A stretch of DNA of 64,000 nt from contig CM063287.1 of the NCBI GenBank assembly GCA_032173965.1, positions 8,561,859 to 8,625,858 on the forward strand. The letters run 5' to 3'. Numbering within the stretch: position 1 is the first letter of the stretch; each line of letters begins with the position of its first letter. The DNA is from Sitta carolinensis. Taxonomy: Eukaryota; Chordata; Aves; Passeriformes; Sittidae. Below, one piece after another: positions 1-13,700 of the stretch. The translations under genes were made by a program, and so were the position numbers. Below the pieces are notes generated by a model. The model did not search any database, had not been told where the DNA came from, and saw only the letters and a list, made by a program, of their open reading frames with translations.

Positions 1-2025
1 ATCTTTGCTGGCATGAAACTTGTGCTGAAGTACTTGAAGGTATTTGTGAATGTCCTTGTAAAACATCACGATGGTGTTTTCTGTCTGCTCTTTTGGAAAA
101 CAGAATCCTTGGTAAAATATGTATACATCTTGTTATTTTTAGCACCGTGGGTTTAACCCTGTTGAAACCTTTAGGATTACTTTGTAGTTTTAGCACTGGC
201 TTAATTTTCTTTATATGTAGTCGTTGTGTGAAATATCCCGATAATAGGTCTTGAGATCAAGACACGACCAGTGGGAGTGACGGGAAAGTTTATGTTAAAA
301 AAGACACAACAAAGTAAAACTACAGGGAGGATTCTAAGGGTGGAACTGTTATATTTGCCTTCTGAAAGAGAATCAACACTAATAACTTCTTGCAGGGCAT
401 TTAATAGCTGTCAGGTAATCATGTTATGGTGTTTTCAGCTTCACTTCTAATGTGTAAACATACTTGCTCTTCCACTGCTAACCAACAATTTGAATAAATT
501 TTATTCCAGTGAGTAAGCATTATTAAATATATTTTTTTAAAAAAAATAGCTGTTTATTAGTTATATGTATGACATTTTCTGTTACCTTAGGTTAATAAGA
601 GAAACTCTGGTTAAAATAAAAAATACTTATAATTTTGATTATCTGATAGAAATTACAAATTGGAAATAAAATTCTGTAGAATGCTAACAGATAGGAGAGG
701 TTCCTTTGCAAAAAATTTTAAAAGTCTGAGTTGTACATAATCTGAGAGACAAAATGCTATCATGTATGATATACAGAAGCAAAATGGACTGAATTTTGCC
801 TTCTGTGAAAAGAAGTCTCGTAAATATGTGTGTTTGCAGTAAACAAAAAAATAAGTGCTCATATTCTGTAACAAAGGCACCCAAGTAGGGTTTTTGTTCT
901 CATACGTAACAAAAAATAATCAATTCTGTGCTTACTTTGCCTAGAATTATAGAGATAGCCAGTTGTTAGTGCTTCTGATCCTTGACCTGCAATAACATTT
1001 ATTGATAGTGGGGATTTTTGATAGGTCTATTAGTATATAGATAAGAGTGATTACTTTCATCATCCTGCCTAGTCTAGTTTGGGTTTTTTTCAGATTTAAA
1101 GTCTTTTGGAAGCTCTCATCATAGTGGTATTTGACATTCCTCCCTAGATTGCTAGGGTTTTACCATGAAGACAGTGCTTTAGGTTGTCTCAAATTCGTTG
1201 TAATTCAAAATTAGTGTTTTGAATTCATTCCTATTTTGCAGTTGTGAACCAATACATGTGAGTGAAGGAATCCTGTGTAAAGTCATTGACCTCTGAATTT
1301 CTGGTTTTGACTTAAGGTCCAGGTCTAAAACTTTGTAACAGCAAAGAGATTCTCACAGCCTATTGCTAGTGAGATTTTTTTTATGTGAACAGAGGGACTC
1401 TACCTATCCAGTGTACAGTGACCAGAGGTCTCTTCTTGGTAGAGTTGCAGAATTATTGTACTTAGCAGTGCTCTGCAGTGTCAGATTTAGTTCAGCCAAC
1501 GAAAGTACAAAGCACCTCCTGTGGGAGTCAGTGTGAGCTCCTAGTTACACACTGATGATGGAAAGACTTGCACCCTCCTGAGATACCTGGAGGGCTTTTT
1601 ACTCAGTTCCTGATAGAACATTTGGTAGTGTGCTTAATTAGTAAAATTACTATTGCTAGAAAAATGTTTTTCAGGTTATTCTCTTCTTACATGTGCTGTC
1701 ACTGGAATGATTATTTTTTCCAAGTCTCTGCTATCTGGTAGCATAATGGCATCTTAGTAGTTTCAGTATGTTCAGAATGGTAAAATTCTTGTCCGTTTTG
1801 TTTACAGCAAAATACTTATTCCAAATTGCACCAGCCTTTTTTCATGATACAAAACTACTTGCTTTTAGAGAAAATAGATAGAGACAGTTTATCTGTGAGA
1901 TCATCTCACACTTCTTTTGAGGGGTAACTTACTAATTTCTGTGCTTGTTCGTAATTGACCGGAAACTTAAGACGTTGTAGTGTTGTTGTATCCTAAAATA
2001 AACTGCGTGCCTATAGTTTGGAAAG
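1..2025. other. Non-coding sequence upstream of the CpG island
   Basis: AT-rich sequence with short open frames only and no recognisable protein, CR1 copy or RNA gene. It flanks the CpG island on the left and may hold distal promoter elements or intergenic DNA. In mammals LDB3 lies upstream of BMPR1A on the same strand; nothing here could be recognised as an LDB3 exon. Confidence 0.6.
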
Positions 2026-2029
2026 TTGA

Positions 2030-2072
2030 GTGCATTCCAGCGATCCGTCTCGTCGGATCTACGTGAATGCAC
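2030..2072. repeat. Imperfect palindrome (hairpin) at the CpG island edge
   Basis: Two nested inverted repeats are visible: an outer 8-base arm (2030-2037 with 2065-2072, GTGCATTC/GAATGCAC) and an inner 6-base arm (2042-2047 with 2054-2059, GATCCG/CGGATC), with a 6-base loop. Short mismatched segments separate the arms. It could be a cruciform-prone site or a dimeric factor-binding site; no function is recognised. Confidence 0.7.
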
Positions 2073-2575
2073 TGGGTTTGAGGCGCGAGGCCTTTGCAAT
2101 GGACGAGCTGCTCCTACCAGTGCCTCGCTTCTGGGTAGGACGGGCGGCTGTCCGCGGGCAGCGCAGCTCGGAGTCCCGGAGAGGCGCCCGGAGCAGGCGG
2201 GGCAGCGCGGCGGGGCAGCCGTGCTCCCCGGGGCCGGGCACTGCTTCCCCCGGCTGCCGGAGCGGGGGGCCGGGAACCGCCGGACCCCGAGAGAAGGCTT
2301 TCCGTGCCCATTTCTGGGGAGGCCGTGCCGGGATGCCATTTTGAGGTTCAGTGTGTGCGGGAGGAGGGGCGGCGCGGCTCGGGTTACGGGCTCCGCATTC
2401 CAGCGGCGGGAGGGCCGGCCCGGGGCCCGCGCGGGGCCCGCGCCCCTCACGGGCTGCGCCGCGCCCGCCGCCCCTCACGGGCCCCGCCCGCCCGCCGCAG
2501 CCCGCGCTGCCGCAGCGGCCCGCGGCTTCGCCTCGGCTCCCAGGAAGCAGAAAAAGGAAAGAACTCGGGTTCGAA
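2035..2575 (+). promoter_or_regulatory. BMPR1A: CpG island, candidate BMPR1A promoter and non-coding first exon
   Basis: About 540 bases are strongly GC-rich with dense CpG, in sharp contrast to the AT-rich flanks. Sp1-type GC boxes are visible, for example CCCCGCCC at 2482-2489, and a 13-base unit occurs twice (2442-2454 and 2470-2482). No TATA box is evident, as expected for a broad housekeeping-type promoter. It lies upstream of BMPR1A in a gene whose start-codon exon has a 3' splice acceptor in its 5' UTR, so a non-coding first exon is required. A fair donor (GAG then GTAAAT) follows the island, with the exon ending at 2769. Linking the island to BMPR1A is inference; the transcription direction cannot be read from the sequence. 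Overlapping long frames on both strands are GC-driven and not taken as genes. Confidence 0.6.
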
Positions 2576-2769
2576 CTATTTTTAGAGATTAGAAATCCTT
2601 TTGGCGCTGTTTAATTTCGTTTAGCTGTAACAGTGGTTATAAGGACTTTCTGGAAGCAGACTGTTGTGCTTCACATATTTCCTTGAGAGCTAGGAGGTTA
2701 TCTGATGCGTTTATTGCCTTCTCTTTTTTCAAGTTGTTACCTGTATTTACAGTATTATGTAAATTCGAG

Positions 2770-5189
2770 GTAAATATTTGCTTTTTTCGTGGAGGTGTAG
2801 ATTTTTGTATTTTGCTTGTTTACCCTTCCCATGGATACAAAATAGCGATTTGAAGTAATGCGTTCTAAAGCTCGTGTAATTTCACTTCATGTTTGCACTG
2901 CAGCCGTACTCAGTAGTTCCTCGGCAGAACAATGGCTGGGTACTTAGTGCACACTTCTTAAAGCTTTCACCATTAAAAAAAACAACCTGCAGGAGATTAT
3001 CATTAGGGCTTTTTATAATAGAACTGAGTTTGTATTTAAAGTTTCTAGTTGACATCGGAACAGAATGTTTTGTGGAATATTTATTGTAGTTGTTAGAGCA
3101 ACATCAGCTGGTACCTACTGTTCCTGCAGGGTCATTAGCATGTCTTGTGTAGTTCTGGGCTGGTAAATCTTTTCAGGTAAAAGAAACTACGGAACAGATC
3201 TCCGTTTGAAACTCTGAGCATGTCGTGTTGTGCTGTTGGAGGTGTTGTGTTCCTCCGCCTGCTTTTAATTCAGGTTGTAAATCATTCTGCCAATCAGGAG
3301 TCCATAACTTGATTTTTTTTTTCCTCTTCCTTCAGTATATTATCGCAAACATGAGGTAAATGAGGACTTCAGATTTAGTTCAAGAGCTAAGTACAGTTTT
3401 GTCCGTGGGAATGAGATACCACATTCATCAGAGCTTAAATGATGAATACTGTCTATCAAATGCTGTGAAATGTACAAAGCTAATCAGCTGCAAAAATATC
3501 TTCTCTGGCAAATGGTTAGAGTGGTATTATTTGTAAAATAACTTGAAGATGTTAGATCATGGGATTTTTCTTCATGGCATGTAATCTCTTTGTAGCTAAA
3601 GACGTAAAATGATCCTGGTTGTGGTTTGCAGTGCAGCTCTCTTGTCAAAGGAATTCCTTTTATTCCCCTCCCTCCTTCCACAAATAAAAGCCATCACACG
3701 CTGAATTGAAGAGTCCTCTGCAGTTGTTTTAGTTAAAATGAAACACTTGAGGAAAGTATCTTGTTCTGATGAAAATTGTTTCTGAGAGTTGCTGCTGCTG
3801 CATCCCTGAGTTCCCCAAAACTCAAGGGATGCAACTGCTTGTTTCACTGGTGTCTTTTGCATCTCTGCCAGCAGAAGTGTCTCTGGTACAGGTTGGAGAA
3901 TTTTTCTTCACCTCAGCCTGAACATGTGAAATCTAGTCCTGTCTGGTTAAAATCTGTACATAAACTTAATGCTAAGTTTCAGTTTACCCTAAGATCAGTA
4001 AAATCTGACAATAATAGAAAAATTAAACATTGACATTGAATCTCATTTTCATATTAAGTATATAGTAAAAAATTACTTCATCACCTCGTGTACTCTTTTG
4101 TCAAATTCTTCTCAGTGTTTTCTTAATTTGCTGTTCCTCGTGCTATATTTAAAATGTGTGTGTTGTTGGTTTAAAAAAAAAGTTGATTCACACAAAACAG
4201 TATGCAGTGGATGCAGCTGATATTGTGAATATATAAAGGTAATTGATGTAAAAAACCACCACGCATTTTTGTTTCTGTTCCAGTCTGTACCTCTGTAATG
4301 GGTTTCAGTGCAGTTCAAATAGTTTCATCATTTTCATAGTGAGATCAGTGTGTATATTGACTAGAAATGAGAAAAGAATTATAAGTGCACCTATGTTTTT
4401 TACTTGGGTATATCTGCCAGTAGTCTGTGATGGTAAAGGCCCTGTGCTGAGATCCAGGGCAAATTAATAAATGCACAGCTCTGGGTAAAAGTTTATCACC
4501 AACACCCAGTTTTTTGCCTTAGCTGAAAAAGAGCACAGCTGCTGGAGTAACTGTAAGTTAACTCACGTATCTGAGTTATGCTGCTTCTGCCCACACATGC
4601 TTACCTTGCAGAATGTTTGCATAGATCTTCATAAAAACACTTCCCTTAATCTGCCGTGGCAAGCAACAAAATTATTTTGGCACTAAATTAACATGGTGTT
4701 GGAGCTGAGGGCCTAGGGAATGGAGGATATGCTCTGTGTCTGCTGTTGGTTCTGCTGGGAAGCTGTTGTTTGTTCACCTGCCTGATAGGACAGTGACATA
4801 ATGGGTGGGTCTGTGCCTTTCAGTTTTATGATATTCCGTGTAGCAGGTTAAGTCATTGTCCTGATCTCACAAATCCAAACTATCAAAAACCTAAACAAAC
4901 ACAAAAACCCCAATCAACAACATGAAACCCATGGTATCAGTTATTTGAAGGACTTCATGCTTAGATTACATGGAGTACCAGCTCTGGTGTGCAACTGGGG
5001 GGGGCAACAGTGGGATCAAGCTGAAGCCTTTTGGGTTTGGCTGAGTGTTCTGCTGATTGCAAGAGAAATCACAGCCAGCAGGCTGCAGGCTTGGGCTTCC
5101 AGCTCTGGGTTCCCCGGTGCAAGAGGGAGACTGATGGCAGTGGTGTGGCCTGCCAGGAGAGGGGCTGCCACACACCAGGTGTGTTTGCT
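2770..5189. other. Non-coding (probable first intron), no feature recognised
   Basis: AT-rich sequence following the CpG island. No exon, CR1 copy or RNA gene was recognised. Open frames are short, on both strands, and lack codon structure or known motifs. Confidence 0.55.
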
Positions 5190-5512
5190 CAGCCTGCAGA
5201 AGGCTGAGGAATGATGTTTGTTGTCTTCAGAGAAGGTGGAGCTAGAGTCTTCCCAGGAGTGCATGTTGAAAGGATGGTAAATTAGTAGTTGCAAGTTACA
5301 GCAAGGTAATTTCTTACTGGATTAAAAAAAAAATAATTAGAATGGAGAGGTACTTGGGATACATTGCTGTGAGAGGCTGCAGAACTGCCTTTCTTGGACA
5401 TTCCATAGAATGAACATCGTATTTGGTTTTTTATTTGGCATGGGGCTGGACTGAGCAACTTCTGGAGGTCTCTTGCAACCTGTGAGAGTTGATGATTCTG
5501 TCTGACAGCAGT
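5190..5512 (+). mobile_element. CR1 LINE fragment, 3' part, old
   Basis: The sequence resembles the avian CR1 3' region in sense orientation. It has the CAGCCTGCAGAAGGCTGAGG start, the segment around the 'gcaagttacagcaaggtaatttc' homologue, a 'gctgcagaactgcctttctt' stretch, then the terminal block reading 'ggctggactgagcaacttctggaggtctc'. It is diverged and interrupted by an A-run. CR1 copies are typically 5'-truncated, as here. Confidence 0.6.
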
Positions 5513-7345
5513 TGGGTGCTGTGGGGCTGACAGTTCCTATGAAGAGGTCACATTGGTTTTCTCCAGAGCTCTTGCAGATTATATTGCACCTGATTTCTCA
5601 CCCAGCCTAATAAGGTCAAAGTTAGTGAATGGAGGATTGGGAGGAAAATTGCTAGACCTTGTGTAACACCAGCCATGTTGGTTTATCTGGATTCAGTGAT
5701 TAGATTTTCATTTGTATTGTTTATCAGGGTGAAAATGAAAACTGGAGCCTCAGTGTGCATTCATCCTTCTGTGTCACAGGAGGGAAGAACTTGGCTAACA
5801 GACGTGGCACTGAGTGCTGCCCCTTTCTTTTGGGTCAGATTTTTGGGCTTTTTCTAGTAGACCTTTCTTTAGAACAAGACTTACCAATTTATTTTTTTTT
5901 TATTCACTTCTAAAATTAGTTACTGTAACTAAGGTTTGTTTATTTCAGATGGCCTACATTCTAGCTTTCTGAAGATCTTGGTTGGGGAATGAAAAACTGT
6001 GCAGACTGTTTTTCTATTTATCCCTTATTTGTGGTAGTCTTCTGTTCCCTGATTTAAATCTGTCTTTATACAGAGAGCTGAGCCAATAGAGCTGCCAAAT
6101 AGTTTGGTGCTACAGGCTATCTGAAAATCTCAATCTGAATATTTTGTCAGTGGGAACTATTGGGTGGATGCCTGGCATTTTATTTTTTAAAATATTTTTA
6201 GTCTGAAAACTTGATTGTCTAAATGGTTTTGGGCTCTTATTTTATTTTAGACCTTAGCATTTGTATTAGCAGAAATAACTGTACATAGTCTTGTGCTACA
6301 GCAGTTATTACCTATGTTTTTTTTTTTAATTATGGGTATTTGTGACCTGGGAAAGATAACATAATGCAATGGTTGTTAAATGCTGTTTATTTTGAAGAGC
6401 ATATTTGAAACAATGGAAAGACTTCAAAAAATGTTGAAGTTCTGAAGTGCTTTTTCTGTCAGTGTCAGATTTGGCAGTGGTTTGCAAACACGACAAATAA
6501 TTTGCCAGGAAAAGAGTAACTCTTAATGTACTTCTCATGATTCCTTTGGTTTTCTGCAAGTGTTAAAATCCTATTGTTGGGCTTAGGATGAGGGAGTTTA
6601 TTTCAAAGTGAGCTGTGGGTAGTTTTCTTCCTTTTCTTTGTGAGGCAGGGTATGAAATGGCTCTAGGTAGTAGAACTGTTGCCTAGCCCTTATTGCCTAG
6701 TCAACTGTTGCCTGTTGTCCCCTAGTAGGCAACTGTTTTTATATAGGGGTAATTGAAAACTGACAGTAATTCTTTTTCAGCATAAATTTATGCTTGTCAA
6801 GTTTTCAAACTCAAGAGAGGACAATGGTATCATTTCTGTTATAATATGTAATAAACTGTGACGGGTTTGTATCGGTGTTCTGGCCATCTGCAAGTCTTGT
6901 ACAAGCAAATAATTATGTTATTTTTACAATTGGATTTTTCTTGGCAATGTTATCTATTGTGAATGTTACCACTCAACTCCACAGAATCCTTTTTGTGTTA
7001 ATTTTTTTCAAACAAATTGTTAAATAAACTATGCTGGAATTTGGTAGAGGATGAGAAGCCTTAAGGCAAATTACTAAACTAGAGAAAATTCCCCAAATAC
7101 TTAAGGCAAGAATCTTTCTCCCTGATTCTTTGTATTTTTTTCAGGTATTAACTGTGTACTGGCATTAAGATCTCTTAGCCTGTCTTCTTTTTTACTACTA
7201 CTTCCTTCAGTTTTGATTGCTTGAAAATGACAGTTTCTATACTGTGTATACATAAATATAAATGTATGGAGATAGCTCCAAAGGACTGGCAGAAGCTTCC
7301 AAGTTGTGTTTACTTTTAAGATGGTGACTGTAAGTTAAGCCCAAA
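5513..7345. other. Non-coding, no feature recognised
   Basis: AT-rich sequence between two CR1 copies. No exon or RNA gene is supported. A small local duplication of 'ttgcctag'-type words occurs near 6680-6730. Confidence 0.5.
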
Positions 7346-7349
7346 CCCT

Positions 7350-7705
7350 CATGGAATCACAGAATGGTTTGTGTTGGAAGGGATCTCCAAAGCATCTTGT
7401 CCAACTCCCTGCAGTGAGCAGGGACATCTCCAAGCAGAGCAGGCTGCTCAGAGCTCCGTCCATCCTGACCTCGAATGTTTCCAGGAGTGAGGCACCCACC
7501 ACCTCACCTGTGCCAGTGTTTCACCAGCCTCATGGTAAATAAATCCTCCTTGTATCTGCTCTGAACCTACCACAGTTTAAAATCATTAGCTCTTGCCCAG
7601 GCACAAAGGCCCTGAAAAAACATTTGTCCCCACATTCCTTTATTTGTTTAGCTTGTGTATTGGCAGCAGTTCTGTAACTGTTACTTCTCTTCTGAGGCCT
7701 ATTTT
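7350..7705 (-). mobile_element. CR1 LINE 3' fragment, antisense to BMPR1A
   Basis: The left end reads ATGGAATCACAGAATGGTTTG followed by 'ttggaaggga', which is the reverse complement of the CR1 3' terminus with its short octamer-type tail. The following bases (about 7400-7700) run backwards through the CR1 3' UTR and end of ORF2, including the antisense form of the 'gaggcacccacc...cctca' segment. The 63-residue + strand frame inside it is not a gene. Confidence 0.8.
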
Positions 7706-10700
7706 TCCCCCTCCAAACATCATTAGAAGGTGGAAATACAAGCATTTAGTGTCTTTCTTGGCTTTTATTTAAACCTGCACATTTCATGTTTTCCTTTTTG
7801 TTACTGTTTTTAATTAGGATTTATTGCAACATCAACAAGAAATAGAACATATCTGGGAACTGAAAGCCTTCTCAAATACGGCTGTAGTATCATCAAAGAC
7901 TCAAGAAACTGTCAAGGGAATACAACTGTGGTTTTTCACTAGGTATTTTGTTATTGTGTGGTCTCTTGCATTAACTTGGGCTTTAAAAAGTGGTCTGTTT
8001 TCTTGGAATTTTGGGCTTTCTTCCATGTCCTTTTCTTTGATTTTGTGTATGTCAATAGGTTTGATCAATTTAAATATCGTTATTGTCAGAAAGCAGCAGT
8101 GATCTTGCAGGGAGTCAGCTAAAGAAAAATATGGAAATTGTTCCTCCACTGATAGATTCTTTGTAACAGCTGTTTTGGAAAAATTTCTCATGTCAAAAGT
8201 GGCTTTTTTGGTATTTTATTTGATTTTAGTAGCATCTGAGGAAGCCTTTTTAAGGAGGATAAAATAAAGTATGATAAATGTAATAAAGATAAGACTAGAT
8301 TATAAGGAACTTCCAGTTTTAATTGTGCACTGTTTTGCAGTACTGCTGTAGCAGAAATCTAGCACTAACCAGGTTCTCCATAAACTATTTTTGTTTCACT
8401 TGCTGACAGTGGTTTGGAAAGCTTTTTATCTGTTTTTCCCTGGTAGCTGTGTGTCATGCTGCTGTATGATTGGTGTTTGACACAATTATTTCTCCTAAAA
8501 ACATAACACGAGAACAGTCTAAAGTATCAAATGGGCTTTTCTGTTTGTTTAGGGTTGTATCCTGTCCTGCTTATAAGGAAAAATAAGCACTTGCAGCTCA
8601 TCAAAATACACCAAACTTTAGATACATAATTACAGCCTATGCTGTGAAAACTAATATTTACAGTTGATGAAAGAGTTTAAAATTGTAAAATCAAAGATTT
8701 TTACTTTTTATGTAGAAAATATTTTTTTAATAATCCACGTGCTGGAAAATGTGTAAAAAAATGTACTCTCACTGTGCAGTAATGGAAAAGTTGTTTGTCA
8801 TCACTTCATGTGCAGTAGACACTTTGGAGTCTCATGTGGAGTCTGTGCCTGAAGCAGCACGGTGAGGCTGAGGAGCTTTGGGGTGAGTCCTTCCCTTGCT
8901 GTTTGGGTAGGCTGAGTTCTGGGGTATTTTAACTTCCATCTGGAGAGGAACAGTAACTAAAAAAACCTGTTGTCTTTCCACATCTTTTCCTGCTTCCTTA
9001 TTCTAAACAATCTTCATCTTCTTCATCCCAGTCAAACTCTAAAACTATAAATATTCGTAGCTATTTAATTTTTGCAGGACACCTTCCTATATACATTGCT
9101 GCAGAACAGTTCTTTGTTGTGACCTTTGAAGCTGATGGAGGGTGAATTCTTGTTCTTCCTGCTCTTCTTGATACACCTTTGAAAGTCTCATCTGTCAACT
9201 CGAACAGAAGGGTATTGCTTCATCCTGCTCATGTTCTCACTGGATTTGGTGCAATATGTTCTGGATCTTTAAAAGCATCTTGATCATGCAGTTTTCAAAT
9301 TATCAGATGCCTTTTTTATTTTTCTTTCCATGTCCTCCCCCTCCCAGAGGCAGATACAGGATTCTGAGGCTGCTTTTCAGTTTGTCAGTTCTGGGCTTGG
9401 GTTACAAGCAGTGTGATAAGAATTGCAAATCCAAACTGCTGCTATTTTACAGTATCTAAGAATGTTCCTCTTAAGATAGCTTATAAATATTTCACATCTT
9501 TTAACGAAGAAGAACTGTGAACAGCTCTCAGCTTATTTAACAGAAGAAAACACCCCCTACAGCCAGCCAAGAGGCCCCCCCACCTCTGCCAAACCTGTTT
9601 GCTGGACTCCGTGCATAGAACTGATACTGTCGTACAAATTGCAGAGCATTAGGGTCTGTTGTCAAAGAGATAAACTTTCCCCCTGAGGGAGCATGTAGAT
9701 GAGGAAAGCCTTCAAGCTCTTAATTCATCAGGAGAATTCTTGAACACTTGAATTTTTAAGCTTTTTGAGCTTAAAAAAAATGAAAAATTAAAAAAACCCA
9801 CACATTTGAAGAATGTGTGTTGTGTGGTTGCCTCTTCTCCCTCCCTAGTTATCTCAGGAAACACAAAATAACCCAAGGCCATTGGATTCCTTTGCAAGCC
9901 TTGGCAGGAGTTAGCAGTGTCCAAGGACACTATTAGGAGTTTGGGGTTGGGTCATACATATCTCTGTCTCCTGACATCATTGTTTCCTCCCTATTTCCCC
10001 ACTCCCTTTTCTGGTGTTAGGAAAGGCCAAGCCCTGTACAGTCTGATCTACACAAGGTTTTGGCAGTTTGACAGTCAAAACTTGCTTAATCAGGTCACTG
10101 AATTATCCTACAATATTCTGGTTTATTAGAGACAGACATCCTGTATTTTGAAGAACTTCAGAATTTCTGGGTCTCACCTGATTTCTAGACATACATGCTC
10201 AAGCAAAATACATTACAGCATCTTAAACTCACCCTTTCCTGTGTTTCCTGCAACTCTGAACTTTTCTTTCTGTTCTTACCCCAGATATTCTCCTTTCTAA
10301 ATAAGGAGGAGTTAGGTTATGGGGATGCTTACATTACACTAGTGGCAGGCATCTGCTCTAGTGACTGCCAGAATATGATTGCATGCTGCTTTGATTACGA
10401 TTTAGTTACATTGCTTAGATCTTTCAAGTTCTGTTTTTGAGCTGTAAGCTTGTTATTGAGTTGTTGTGTGTGTGGTTCTGTTTAAATATACTTAAATATT
10501 TGTTCTATTTTAGTTCTGAGAATATACTAATGGTAGAAGAAATGTGCGAGAGTACTGCTTCTATTCAGCAGAACTTCGTTTTAAATATATTTATTTCTGC
10601 TTACTTAAATAACTTTTATTGTTTATCTTGTTACTCTTTTAGAGACAGCAGAACTGTCAGACTTTCCAAACTTCCTTGTGTGCTGGAAAGTGGTTTCCTG

Positions 10701-13700
10701 ACTTGCACTCACATATACTTGAATAAATCACCTGAAGTAAATGCAGGGAAATACCTGGGGTGCATACTTTATTTTACAGAATCTTCCACTCTTAAAGTAA
10801 TCCCAAGAAAGTAACCCATTGTTGGCTCTATGCTGAGTTGGTAGGCTGATAGTAAGCAAAGTTTCTGTGGAAGATGCTCATATCAGCAGAGACTGCTGCT
10901 GCAGACTGTGTATTCATTTTCAAAGCTGCTTATAATAAGGTGTAAGGTCGTTTCATCATTCCAAAGATTCTGTGGTTTATAAGGAAAGGAATACATAAAT
11001 AAGATTTTTTTTTTATGTTCTTTTACGTTTTTTAAAAGTAGAAATACTGAACTTGTTCCTCCTTGGCTTTGTAAGGCATGTAATCTTACACGTTTTGAAT
11101 CCACAGCCCATACATTTTTCCTATAATTGTTTGTTCCAACAATTGCATTTCAGATTTGAACAAGCAAAAGTTGTCCTGATAGTGTGTATATATGTATATA
11201 TATCTTCTTTTTGCAGTCTTGTTTAATTATTATATATATATATAGTTGTTTTAATTTATGCATCTTGCTGTAGAGAAAAAAAACCCAGAGGCAAAATATA
11301 AATAAACAATCGTCCTTTATTAGAAAAAACTGTCTTTTTAGTTGTTTTCTTTCAGTTTGCTTTTGGACAGCTTTTCACCTTTCTTTACCTTCAGCTGCTG
11401 CCCTGAACTGGGATTCTTTTCTATTTCCAGTAAATACTTTTGGAAAGTATCTAGTGTTGAAATCTATCATCACTTCCAAGTGTCTTGTATACTTGTCAGA
11501 CAGAGAATGCTGAAGTTCCAGTGAGTCATTAGTGGGCTGAATTTTTTCTTCAAGAAGTAAGGAAGCTCAGTGGCTTTGTGGTTCAGTGGAAATTATATTA
11601 TGCTGAAAGGACCTACGTGAAGAGTGACACTTCGGTTGCATTGTTTTTACCTGTTTAAAGGATGAAAATATTCTAAGGACTGCTCCTGTTAGTGAAGTCT
11701 GTATGTCATATACAAGTATTGTTTGAGCATATATCCAGATGTGACTGAATTCCTTCTGAGCCCAAAAGATGTTTGTCTGCAGTTGGGCCCTTGTCTTGCA
11801 GTCTTTGAGCAGTGGTGTGTCTGTGTCATGGAAGGTGAGAACGGAGAAACCTGTAAGAAAAGATAACCCAACAATCTTATTTGGAAGTCTTTGTTGCCTT
11901 CCCCTAAATTTCACAGTATTGATTACTATTTTATAGATAGTTCTCCACATTGCTGAGGAGGAGGCAGCTGCTCTCTAGGGAAAAAACATTTTGCTGCGGT
12001 GTTGCCTGTATAATTCTATAAAATAGATGTCATGCATCTGAAGGGTTAAATCAGCTGAGATTCATACAGAGCTTTCGCATAGCCACTAAAGAAGCTACAA
12101 GTGTTAAATATTTTGCTGGTTCTTTTATTTATATATTAACCCTAATTAACATAATAATGGTTTGACTGTTTAATGGAATGCAGATGATTCTCAGGGTAGA
12201 GAGGGACAGAGGTTACCTCTCATTCAAATTCCTTTTCTTATTTTTCCTTGATTAAAACGAGAATTTTATTTACTTATTTGAGTAGGAAATTAAATAGCTA
12301 AGTTAAGGGAACATAAAAAGATTCTGTTTTCCTTTTCCCCCAAAAGAAAAATGGAGAAAGAAAAATTACTTACGGTGATTAATAATTGAAAGTGTATCTG
12401 TTAAACTTGTTTTAGCTTTTTGTTGAAAGATATACATCACATGGTGTACTAATTTATACACCTGAAATAGCTCTGCTTTCATCTTTTTTCAAAGTTTTTT
12501 TTAACGTTTAAATATTAATTAGCCACAAATGGGACAAAGGTGGAAAGATAAGAAATCTTGTGATGGTCCATGCTCTGTGCAGTGGAACTTTGTCTCCACT
12601 AGTTTTAAACTGGTCCTATATATGGGGAGATCTGCTTGGTTGGGCTAAGCAGTGTGGATGTTGTACTCAGCTTTGAGTAATTCTGCTTGGTATTGTTCTC
12701 TGTTTGTGGGCAAAAGGAAACAACATAAATTCCTAGCCCAGTATGCCATAAATGCTCTTACCTGTGAATTTAGAAGTCCTCTCAGAAAGGAGAATCCACT
12801 GCATCAAGGGTGAATCAGTCTGCAGTTGATAACTCTAAAATATTTCCTGTTCGAATTTAGATGAGATTCAAACGTCAGCTGCTGGCTCTTGTGTCTTCAG
12901 TAAATAGAAAAAGCTGCTAGAGTCAGAGGGGTTTTGTTTTTTGTGGGTTTGAGGTTTTTTTGGTTCGTTGTGGTTTTTTTTGTTACAAGTCATATTAAAG
13001 CAATAATGTCAAGTATCTTAAGTTTCTTGCAGCAGGATGAACTTTCCAGAACTAAAATAAGCATGATTTTTTCAAAAACATGATTGAATAATAACTACCA
13101 CAAATGCTTGCTTATATTCTTCTGATGCTGTCTCTCAATGTTGATTGAAAAGCTTTCTTTTTTTTTTTTTCAAGCCACTCTGGAACACAGTGAGAGTGAA
13201 GTCTAAATTACTTTCTCTACATACCAAGAATAAAGTAAGTTCTCACTTGGTGTATATTTTGCTATAAAGCATGTTTTGAAACTGTGGTTGTATCTCAGGG
13301 GTCTTCTCTAACCCCAAGAGTGCTTAATTGGCTAAAAAATTAAATTCTGCCTCTTTTCTCCTTTTCCCCCTTTCTTCTGTAGGCTTTGTGCTCATCTCTG
13401 TAAAATGTCTTTAGCAGGCACAGCAGTGAATGATCACTTGTACTTCAGGTCCCTCTTGGGAACACCCTGTCCATCCACAACTTGTGGGATGATGCCTTAA
13501 CTTCCAAAATAAAGTATTGGGATGTGTCTGAAGGAGAGCAGCTGTCAGGTTCCTTAGCTGGTGTCAGCATTGTCAAAGCAGTTGGAGGTGTGTGCAGAGT
13601 ACCAGGTGTGTCGCAGTTCTCAGCAGGCACATCTCTGGTGCCTTTAGAGCTTTGTTGACAAAAATCTCTCCCACGCTGAAGAAGCTGTGGATTTACTTTA

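Noticed and set aside
1..2025. Possible 3' end of the upstream neighbour LDB3
   Set aside because: Known mammalian order suggests LDB3 upstream, but no LDB3-like coding segment is visible here.
2026..2614. Several overlapping open frames (up to 188 residues) on both strands in the CpG island
   Set aside because: Arg/Pro/Gly/Ala-rich translations in all frames are the expected result of high GC content; no domain, no splice support.
10437..10814. 125-residue + strand open frame as a possible gene
   Set aside because: AT-rich, no recognisable family, no splice or promoter context.
11185..11245. TA-rich segment as an origin or regulatory element
   Set aside because: Simple TA microsatellite adequately explains it.
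11567..11950. 127-residue - strand open frame
   Set aside because: No recognisable domain; codon pattern and context are not gene-like.
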